Source of the DNA: Eubacteriales Family XIII. Incertae Sedis bacterium
GTDB taxonomy: Bacteria; Bacillota; Clostridia; Peptostreptococcales; Anaerovoracaceae
DNA: 64,000 nt
NCBI GenBank assembly: GCA_031272485.1
Contig: JAISTV010000006.1
Span: 1 to 64,000, forward strand
Reading direction: 5' to 3'
Positions 57,072 through 64,000 of this stretch are shown here, one piece after another. The stretch's first letter is position 1; every line of letters begins with the position of its first letter. The notes below the pieces were generated by a model. It was not told where the DNA came from and ran no database searches. It saw only the letters and a program-made list of their open reading frames with translations. A program made the position numbers and the translations under genes.

Positions 57072-57599
57072 ATGAAAGTAATACTCACGAGCAAGAATCT
57101 GAACGCGAGCGACCACCTGCGCGACACCATCGAGGCGAAATTCGGGAAGCTGGCCAAGTACTTCTCCAGCGATATAGTGGCGAATGTCACGCTTTCCATG
57201 GAGAAGGGCAGGCAGAAAATCGAGGCGACCATCCGGGCGGGCAGCACCATTTTCCGGGCGGAGGACACCACGAACGATATTTACAGCGGCATAGACAAGG
57301 TGGTGGACAAGCTGTCCGGGCAGATGTCCAAGTACAAGAGCAAGCTGATTAAGAAGCACAAGGACAGCAAGACGATTCTGTTTGATGACGTGCCGGAGCC
57401 GGCGGATGAGCCGGAAGAAGAGCTTCGGATTGTGAAGCGCAAGAAGTTTGACCTGCTGCCCATGACGGCGGAGGAGGCCATACTCCAGATGGAGCTGCTG
57501 CAGCACGACTTTTTCGTGTTCCTGAATATGGACACGGACGGCATAGGCGTGGTGTACCGGCGCAACGAAGGGGACTACGGGCTGTTAGAGACGAATTAG
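57072..57599 (+). CDS. hpf: ribosome hibernation promoting factor, long form (HPF/RaiA)
   Basis: MKVILTSKNLNASDHLRDTIEAKFGKLAKYF...VKRKKFDLLPMTAEEAILQMELLQHDFFVFLNMDTDGIGVVYRRNEGDYGLLE. Confidence 0.96.
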   Translation: MKVILTSKNLNASDHLRDTIEAKFGKLAKYFSSDIVANVTLSMEKGRQKIEATIRAGSTIFRAEDTTNDIYSGIDKVVDKLSGQMSKYKSKLIKKHKDSKTILFDDVPEPADEPEEELRIVKRKKFDLLPMTAEEAILQMELLQHDFFVFLNMDTDGIGVVYRRNEGDYGLLETN

Positions 57600-57703
57600 A
57601 GACGGTCCGGCAATGGCGCGCGGGCGCGCCGGAAGATTTTCACGAATCTCTTAGCGGACACGGGTGCCGGTTCTACGATTTCTGCGTTTTGTGAAGAATG
57701 GAT

Positions 57704-57738
57704 GAGCGTTTTCGGAAGATTTCTGAAAACGCTCTTTT
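57704..57738 (+). terminator. intrinsic terminator after hpf
   Basis: GAGCGTTTTC (57704-57713) / GAAAACGCTC (57725-57734) + TTTT. Confidence 0.8.
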
Positions 57739-57752
57739 ACGTGCATCCCCCA

Positions 57753-57781
57753 CTTGAAAGAATGCCGGGTTTTCTGTATAG
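57753..57781 (+). promoter_or_regulatory. cda-glm operon promoter TTGAAA-N17-TATAGT
   Basis: -35 57753-57758, -10 57776-57781. Confidence 0.65.
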
Positions 57782-57816
57782 TGGAAGGAGCTGAGAGGCG
57801 GAAAAGGACGGGTTTT

Positions 57817-58653
57817 ATGCCGGAGGTACTTACCGATCTCATAGCCGGGTTCAGGATATGGGATTTTATCGATATCGCGCTAATCGCGTTCGTGGTGTAC
57901 AAGATTATCGGGTTCATTCGCGAAACGCGTGCGGAGCAGCTGGTCAAGGGACTGCTTATTCTGGTCCTCGCGACTTTCCTTTCGGGTTTTTTACATCTAT
58001 ATGCTATGAGCTGGATGCTCAAGGCGGCCATGCAGTTCGGGGTCATAGCCTTAGTGGTGGTCTTTCAGCCGGAGCTGCGGCGCGGGCTGGAGCGTCTGGG
58101 GCACAGTAAGTTTTTCCGGCCGCGGTATGCGGATATGGACAAGGACGACATAAAACAGCTCGCGGCGTCCATAGCCAAGTCGGTCGACTACTTCAGCGCG
58201 AATAAAATTGGCGCCCTGATAGTGGTGGAATGCGAGACGAGCCTGAGCGACTACGCGCAGGAAGGGGTTATGCTCAACGGACAGCTGACGAGTGAGCTGC
58301 TTTCGAATATCTTTATGCCGGGGACGCCGCTGCACGACGGCGCTGCTATTATCCGGCAGAACCGGATTGTGGCGGCGGCCTGTATTCTGCCGCTTACGGA
58401 GGGCGTGGGACTGCCCACGGAGATCGGGACACGGCACCGCGCGGCCATAGGCATAACCGAGGTTTCGGACTGCCTGGCGATCGTGGTTTCCGAGGAGACC
58501 GGCATCATTTCGAGCGCGCGCGACGGGAAGCTCACGCGCTTCCTGCAGGTCAAGACGCTCGAGAAACGGATACTCAACCTGTACCTGGGCGAGGACGAGG
58601 ACGGCGCGCGGGGCAGCATAGCGAAGAAGGTGAGACGGCGTGTTAAGAAATAA
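57817..58653 (+). CDS. cdaA: diadenylate cyclase CdaA
   Basis: Three TM helices then DAC domain: GALIVVECETSL, MPGTPLHDGAAIIRQNRIVAAACILPLT, GTRHRAAIGITEVSDCLAIVVSEETGIIS. Confidence 0.96.
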   Translation: MPEVLTDLIAGFRIWDFIDIALIAFVVYKIIGFIRETRAEQLVKGLLILVLATFLSGFLHLYAMSWMLKAAMQFGVIALVVVFQPELRRGLERLGHSKFFRPRYADMDKDDIKQLAASIAKSVDYFSANKIGALIVVECETSLSDYAQEGVMLNGQLTSELLSNIFMPGTPLHDGAAIIRQNRIVAAACILPLTEGVGLPTEIGTRHRAAIGITEVSDCLAIVVSEETGIISSARDGKLTRFLQVKTLEKRILNLYLGEDEDGARGSIAKKVRRRVKK

Positions 58654-59020
58654 TAAACTGAACCTTCTCATATCCATCCTCATAGCCATAGGCATATGGC
58701 TGTATGTGGTGCTGGTGGTAAACCCGGTGGCGGAGGCGAGTGTGGAAACCGTGTCCGTGGAAGTGACAGGGGTAGAGGCACTGGAGGCGGACGGCCTCAC
58801 GCTCGAGAAGGTGCCTGTGCGGACGGTGAACCTCACGGTTTCCGCTGCGCGCTCGGAACTGGTGAAGCTGGAAGATGAGGACTTTACGGCGTACATAGAC
58901 GTGGAGGGGCTGGCCGCGGGCAAGACTTCGGTGCGCGTTCTCGTCACGGGTCCGCGGGGGGTGGAGGTGCTGTCGGTCAAGCCGGCGGCGCTGGATGTTA
59001 CCGTGGTGGAGCTGGAGTAG
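58640..59020 (+). CDS. cdaR: YbbR-domain protein CdaR-like (single repeat)
   Basis: N-terminal TM NNKLNLLISILIAIGIWLYVVLVVNP; one YbbR-like repeat; position between cdaA and glmM; GTG start. Confidence 0.85.
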   Translation: MLRNNKLNLLISILIAIGIWLYVVLVVNPVAEASVETVSVEVTGVEALEADGLTLEKVPVRTVNLTVSAARSELVKLEDEDFTAYIDVEGLAAGKTSVRVLVTGPRGVEVLSVKPAALDVTVVELE

Positions 59021-60373
59021 ATGGGCAGATTATTCGGGACCGACGGTGTGCGAGGCATCGCGGGCGAGGAACTCACGGCAGAGCTGGCGTGCGCACTCGG
59101 AAGGGCAGGCGCGCAGGTTCTGGCGAAGGATACGGCCGGGCGCGGCCCGCTGATTCTCATAGGCAAGGACACGCGCGAGTCCGGCGACATGCTCGAGGAC
59201 GGGCTGCGTCGCGGGATTCTCTCCGTGGGCGGAACCGTGGTGCACGCGGGCGTGCTGCCCACCCCGGCGGTGGCGTGGCTTACGCGCACGCGGCAGGCGG
59301 ATGCGGGGATTGTCATTTCCGCTTCGCATAACCCGTACGCGTATAACGGCATAAAGTTCTTTAACCGCGCGGGCTTCAAGCTGGCGGACGCGGTGGAGGA
59401 TGCCATAGAGGAGCTTGTGCTTCAGGACGGCGAGGCGCCGGTAAGCGTACCGGCAGGCGTGGCGGTGGACGTGGCGCAGCAGGAGGCTTCGCTGCGGGAC
59501 TATGCGAACTACCTCACCTCTACCATGCGGGAGAGCATTTCCGGCATGAAGATGGTGGTGGATTGCGCGAACGGGGCTGCCTCGCAGGTGGCGCCGCGCG
59601 TGTTTGAGGCGCTTGGCGCGCAGTGTACCTATATAGGAAACCGGCCGGACGGCAGAAATATCAATGCCGGGTGCGGCTCTACCGCACCGGCGGCCCTGCA
59701 GAGGGCGGTCACGGAGGCAGGCGCGGATATCGGGCTGGCTTTTGACGGCGACGCGGACCGGCTCATTGCCGTGGACGAGAAGGGGCAGGTCGTGGACGGC
59801 GACCGGATTATGTATGCCTGCGCCAAAGACCTTGCGGCGCGCGGGGAGCTAAAGGAAAACCTGCTCACGGCCACGGTCATGAGCAACCTCGGGCTTTCGC
59901 TCGCGCTTGCTGAGGCGGGCATCCGCTACCAGACGGCAGACGTGGGAGACCGCTATGTGCTGGAGCTCATGCAGGCCACGGGCGGCGTACTGGGCGGTGA
60001 GCAGTCCGGGCATATTATCTTCCTCGGGCAGAACACCACGGGCGACGGGATTTACGCGGCGCTGCGCTTCCTCGAAGCGGTGGTGCGCGGCGGCGGGACG
60101 GTATCGGACGCGGTAAGCGGCATACGCATTTATCCGCAGGTGCTGGTGAACGCGCGGGTGAAGAACGAAAACAAGAACACGTATATGCAGGACGCGGAGA
60201 TAGCCGCCGCCTGCGAAGAGATAGAAAAACGGTTCGCCGGGGAAGGGCGGGTGCTCATCCGGCCCTCGGGAACGGAGCCGCTCGTGCGGGTCATGCTGGA
60301 GGGCGCGGACCAGGCGCAGCTTAAGGCGGCGGCGGACGGGCTGGCGCAGCTCATCGAAAGAAAGCTGGGCTGA
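59021..60373 (+). CDS. glmM: phosphoglucosamine mutase
   Basis: GRLFGTDGVRGIAGEELT, VISASHNPYAYNGIKFF, FDGDADRLIAVDEKG, RPSGTEPLVRVMLEG. Confidence 0.97.
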   Translation: MGRLFGTDGVRGIAGEELTAELACALGRAGAQVLAKDTAGRGPLILIGKDTRESGDMLEDGLRRGILSVGGTVVHAGVLPTPAVAWLTRTRQADAGIVISASHNPYAYNGIKFFNRAGFKLADAVEDAIEELVLQDGEAPVSVPAGVAVDVAQQEASLRDYANYLTSTMRESISGMKMVVDCANGAASQVAPRVFEALGAQCTYIGNRPDGRNINAGCGSTAPAALQRAVTEAGADIGLAFDGDADRLIAVDEKGQVVDGDRIMYACAKDLAARGELKENLLTATVMSNLGLSLALAEAGIRYQTADVGDRYVLELMQATGGVLGGEQSGHIIFLGQNTTGDGIYAALRFLEAVVRGGGTVSDAVSGIRIYPQVLVNARVKNENKNTYMQDAEIAAACEEIEKRFAGEGRVLIRPSGTEPLVRVMLEGADQAQLKAAADGLAQLIERKLG

Positions 60374-60415
60374 TGGCCTGCAGCCTAAGCGGGAAACAGA
60401 TTAGGAGAACGGCAT

Positions 60416-62245
60416 ATGTGCGGTATCGTAGGATACATAGGAAATGAAAGCGCGAAAGAGATAATCATTGAAGGGCTTCGCGGTCTGGAGTATCGGGGGT
60501 ATGACTCCGCCGGCATGGCGCTCGTGCACCGCGGGCGCATTCTGGTGCGTAAGGAATCCGGAAAGCTGGCGAACCTCGAGTCGAAAATCACCAAGAAGGA
60601 ATTTACGGGGAACCTGGGCATAGGGCACACCCGCTGGGCCACACACGGGAGCCCGACGAGAGAGAATGCACACCCCCATCTGTCGGCGGACGGCAGAATT
60701 GCCATTGTCCACAACGGCATAATAGAAAACTATCTGGAGCTCAAGGCGTGGCTCATAGAAAAGCAAGGGATACAGTTCCGGTCGGAGACGGACACGGAGG
60801 TCATAGCGCAGCTTCTGGGCATCTACTACGAGGGAGACCTGATAGAGGCAGTGCAGAAAACGGTCTCGCGGCTACGGGGGGCGTACGCGGTGGCCGTGGT
60901 GGCGGCGGACGACCCGGACCGGATTGTGGCGGTGCGCAAGGATGCGCCGCTCATAGCGGGCATAGGCGAGGGGCGGAACTTCCTGGCGTCGGACATCCCG
61001 GCGCTGCTCAAGTACACGCGGGACGTGTACCTGATTGAGAACGGGGAGATCGTGGTGGTCTCGCGCGACGACATAAAGATTTTCGACGAGGAGATGACGC
61101 GCGTGAAGCGCGACGTGATGAAGGTTACGTGGGATGCGGACGCGGCGGAGAAGGGCGGCTACGAGCATTTCATGATGAAGGAGATTTGCGAGCAGCCGGA
61201 CGGGATTCGCGAGACGCTGCAGCGGCGGATCGGGGAGGACGGGCAGATTAAGCTCGACGGCATCCGGTTCGGGAAGAAGGATCTGGAGGCCATAACGCGG
61301 ATTTATATCGTGGCGTGCGGCACGGCGTACCACGCGGGGCTGCAGGGCAAGGCGCTGCTGGAGGGCTACGCGAAGATTCCCACGGAGGTGGACCTGGCGA
61401 GCGAGTTCCGCTACCGGAATCCGCTGGTGGACGAGAAGACGCTCTTCCTGTGTATCAGCCAGTCGGGCGAGACGCACGATACGCTCGCGGCGCTGCGCGA
61501 GGCCAAGCGGCAGGGCGCGCGGGTCCTTTCGATTTGCAACGTGGTGGGCAGCTCTATCGCGCGCGAGTCGGACGATGTGCTGTACACGTGGGCGGGGCCG
61601 GAGATCGCGGTGGCGTCTACCAAGGCTTACACCACGCAGCTGGTGTGTCTGTACCTGATTGCGCTTTACATGGGCCGGACGAAAGGCACGCTCAGCGAAG
61701 AGGAGGCGGGCCGCATCATTGGCGAGCTCATGGCACTGCCGGAGAAGGCGGCGGAGACGCTCAAAGCCGAGGAGCAGATAAAAAAGCTTGCGGAGCGGTA
61801 CTACATCAAGGAACAGATTTTCTACATAGGGCGCGGCGCGGACGTGGGTACGGCGCTGGAGGGCAGCCTCAAGCTCAAGGAGATTTCCTACATAAACTCG
61901 TTTGCCATAGCGGCGGGCGAGCTCAAGCACGGGACCATAGCGCTCATCCGCAAGGACACGCTGTTCTTCGTCATGGCCACGCAGGATGCGCTGTACGAGA
62001 AGATGCTCTCGAACATCGAGGAGATTAAGGCGCGCAAGGCGCAGGTGATAGGAATTGCGAAAAAGGGGAATAAACGAATTAAGCAAATATGTGATGAAGT
62101 GATATATATTCCGTCGTGCGCGGATGAGGTGGCGCCCATTCTGGGGGTCATCCCGCTGCAGCTGCTGGCGTATCATATAGCCAAGCTGCTCAAGCGCGAC
62201 ATAGATCAGCCGCGGAATCTGGCGAAGTCTGTAACGGTGGAATAA
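60416..62245 (+). CDS. glmS: glutamine-fructose-6-phosphate aminotransferase (isomerizing)
   Basis: MCGIVGYIGNESAKEIIIEGLRGLEYRGYDSAGMAL...GHTRWATHGSPTRENAHPH...FALAAGELKHG-type motif. Confidence 0.98.
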   Translation: MCGIVGYIGNESAKEIIIEGLRGLEYRGYDSAGMALVHRGRILVRKESGKLANLESKITKKEFTGNLGIGHTRWATHGSPTRENAHPHLSADGRIAIVHNGIIENYLELKAWLIEKQGIQFRSETDTEVIAQLLGIYYEGDLIEAVQKTVSRLRGAYAVAVVAADDPDRIVAVRKDAPLIAGIGEGRNFLASDIPALLKYTRDVYLIENGEIVVVSRDDIKIFDEEMTRVKRDVMKVTWDADAAEKGGYEHFMMKEICEQPDGIRETLQRRIGEDGQIKLDGIRFGKKDLEAITRIYIVACGTAYHAGLQGKALLEGYAKIPTEVDLASEFRYRNPLVDEKTLFLCISQSGETHDTLAALREAKRQGARVLSICNVVGSSIARESDDVLYTWAGPEIAVASTKAYTTQLVCLYLIALYMGRTKGTLSEEEAGRIIGELMALPEKAAETLKAEEQIKKLAERYYIKEQIFYIGRGADVGTALEGSLKLKEISYINSFAIAAGELKHGTIALIRKDTLFFVMATQDALYEKMLSNIEEIKARKAQVIGIAKKGNKRIKQICDEVIYIPSCADEVAPILGVIPLQLLAYHIAKLLKRDIDQPRNLAKSVTVE

Positions 62246-62260
62246 CGGCCGGAGGTTTAC

Positions 62261-63232
62261 ATGAGAGTTTCTAAGGATAGTTTCAGGGGATGCCTGCTCG
62301 GGGGCGCTACGGCGGATGCGCGGGCGTACGGCATGAAAGAGAAGGGGAAAGATCTGATAAACGACAACACGCAAATGACGTCCTTTACGCTGGACGGCCT
62401 TGTGTGGGCGGCGGATCGCGCGGCGAAGCGGGGCGTGTACGCGTACATCCCGTGCCTGTTCTACTCGTACCAGAAATGGTACTACACGCAGACGGGCAGC
62501 CTCGCGGATAAGAACTACGCGTTTATTCTGGGCGGCGAGATTCTGGAGTGGGAAGGGCTTTTCGCGCGGCGCGGCACAGGCATTACGAGCCTCACGGCGC
62601 TGGCGGGGAGCATAGACAACAAGTTCGGGACCATGAAGAACCGCGTGAATGCTTCCAACGGCTGCGGCAGCGTGACGCGCGTGGCGCCCATAGGGCTGTA
62701 CTTCTGGCGCAACCCGGAGATGGCGTTTCAGATCGGGGCGCAGAGCGGGGCGCTTACGCACGGCGGGACGGAGGCAATACTGGCGGCGGGCTATTACGCG
62801 GCGTACATAGCGTACATCGTGGCCGGGCTGTCCATGCGGGCCGCGGCGGATAACGCGCTGAGCATTCTGGAAAAGGAGCAGGGAAGCGAGGCGTGCGCCG
62901 GGCTGATAGAAAAAGCGCTGGAGCTCTCTCTCGGAAACAAGGCGCTGAACAAGGCCACGGCGGAGATAGGGCAGGGCTTTACGGCGGCGGAGTGCGCGGC
63001 GCTCGCGGTGTATATGAGCCTGCGGTACGAGGAGGACTTCGTCGGGGCCATACTCGCCTCGCTGAGTTTCGACGGCAACCACGCGAGCGTGGCTTCCATA
63101 ACGGGCAATACGCTCGGGACGTTTTACGGACAGTCGGTTATCCCCGCGCGGTGGGTCACGGACGTGGAGCTCGCGGACCTCATGGTGCACGGTGCGGATC
63201 TTTTGCTTGAGCGCGTGGAGCGCGAGGGCTGA
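62261..63232 (+). CDS. ADP-ribosylglycohydrolase-fold protein with divergent metal-binding motifs
   Basis: FRGCLLGGATADARAYGMKEK, NDNTQMTSFTLDGLVWA, SIDNKFGTMKNRVNASNGCGSVTRVAPIGLYF, SFDGNHASVASITGNTLGTFYGQSVIPARW. Confidence 0.8.
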   Translation: MRVSKDSFRGCLLGGATADARAYGMKEKGKDLINDNTQMTSFTLDGLVWAADRAAKRGVYAYIPCLFYSYQKWYYTQTGSLADKNYAFILGGEILEWEGLFARRGTGITSLTALAGSIDNKFGTMKNRVNASNGCGSVTRVAPIGLYFWRNPEMAFQIGAQSGALTHGGTEAILAAGYYAAYIAYIVAGLSMRAAADNALSILEKEQGSEACAGLIEKALELSLGNKALNKATAEIGQGFTAAECAALAVYMSLRYEEDFVGAILASLSFDGNHASVASITGNTLGTFYGQSVIPARWVTDVELADLMVHGADLLLERVEREG

Positions 63233-63249
63233 ACGGAAAGGATGCGGTT

Positions 63250-64000
63250 ATGAAGGACTATGAAATCAAGGATATAAGCCTGGCGCCGGAAGGGCACCGG
63301 CGGATTGAGTGGGTGCGGCAGAACATGCCGCTGCTGCGTGGGCTCGAGGAAAAGTACCTCGCCATGCCGGACGCGGAAAAACCGCTTAAGGGCGTAAAGA
63401 TTTCTCTTTCCGTGCACATGGAGCCCAAGACGGCCTACCTCGGGAAGGTCTTCGCGGCGGCGGGCGCGGACGTGGCGGCTACCGGGAGCAACGTGCTCTC
63501 CACGCAGGACTCGGCCGTGGCGGCGCTGGCGGACAGCGGGATTAAGATTTACGCCATTCACGGTGAGAGCCAGGAAGACTACCAGCGGCATATCGAAATG
63601 TGTCTGGAACATAAGCCGAATATCATCATAGACGACGGGGCGGATCTGGTGAGTACCATCCACGCCCGGCGGCCGGAACTGGGCGCGGAGGTCTGGGGCG
63701 GCTGCGAGGAGACCACCACGGGCATCATCCGCTTAAAGGCGCTCGCGGCTACCGGCAAGCTCATGTTCCCCATGCTCGCCGTAAACGACGCGCAGTGCAA
63801 GCACCTGTTTGACAACCGCTACGGCACGGGGCAGTCCGTGTGGGATTCCATCATGCGCAACACGAATCTGATTATCGCGGCCAAGACCGTGGTGGTGGCC
63901 GGCTACGGCTGGTGCTCCAAGGGGATTGCCATGCGGGCGGCGGCGCTGGGCGCTTCCGTCATTGTCACGGAGATTGACCCGGTCAAGGCCATAGAGGCGC
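63250..64000 (+). CDS. ahcY: adenosylhomocysteinase, 3' truncated by window edge
   Basis: RIEWVRQNMPLLRGLEEKY, GVKISLSVHMEPKTAYLGKVFAAAGADVAATGSNVLSTQDSVAAAL-type motif, WGGCEETTTGIIRLKA, VVAGYGWCSKGIAMRAAALGASVIVTEIDPVKAIEA. Confidence 0.95.
   Translation, partial: MKDYEIKDISLAPEGHRRIEWVRQNMPLLRGLEEKYLAMPDAEKPLKGVKISLSVHMEPKTAYLGKVFAAAGADVAATGSNVLSTQDSAVAALADSGIKIYAIHGESQEDYQRHIEMCLEHKPNIIIDDGADLVSTIHARRPELGAEVWGGCEETTTGIIRLKALAATGKLMFPMLAVNDAQCKHLFDNRYGTGQSVWDSIMRNTNLIIAAKTVVVAGYGWCSKGIAMRAAALGASVIVTEIDPVKAIEA

Noticed and set aside
60374-60415. glmS ribozyme upstream of glmS
   Set aside because: The glmM-glmS gap is only ~42 nt, too short for the ribozyme.
60872-63190. 772-aa minus-strand ORF spanning glmS and the next gene
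   Set aside because: Antisense artefact; crosses two well-supported sense genes.

Overview
This looks like a chromosomal segment of a moderately high-GC Bacillota (Clostridia-like) genome. It is almost entirely coding. From about 6.4 kb to the end every credible gene is on the + strand.

Contents in order: trmO (5' truncated), a small lipoprotein (-), a YkuD L,D-transpeptidase, citrate synthase (-), an RsuA/RluB pseudouridine synthase (-), a 404-aa conserved unknown (-), and a histidine operon (a single-ORF hisZ-hisG fusion, then hisD, B, H, A, F, I, E). Next come a giant (~3449 aa) surface protein with C-terminal InlB-type repeats and a VPITG sorting-like signal, and birA. The S10-spc-alpha ribosomal superoperon runs from rpsJ to rplQ, including secY, adk, map, infA, rpmJ and rpoA. 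It is followed by hydCBA-like electron-bifurcating [FeFe] hydrogenase genes, a NUDIX hydrolase, a NitT/TauT-type ABC transporter, a repeat-rich intergenic region, ecfA-ecfA-ecfT-queT, trmB, a flavoprotein, a YhaM-like nuclease, recD2, comF, a probable raiA-type ncRNA, hpf/raiA, cdaA-cdaR-glmM-glmS, a divergent ADP-ribosylglycohydrolase-like gene and ahcY (3' truncated).

The items most worth follow-up are: a BirA-operator-like palindrome at the ecf promoter, the HisZ-HisG fusion, the giant surface protein, the structured RNA before hpf, a REP/MITE-like palindrome inside the his operon, two perfect palindromes at the his promoter, a DnaA-box cluster near 4.8 kb, unusual C-terminal tails on S3 and S19, a hairpin plus T-tract downstream of the hydrogenase promoter, and a recurring leaderless promoter arrangement. 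I saw no tRNA, rRNA or CRISPR array. All assignments are by eye; no database search was run.
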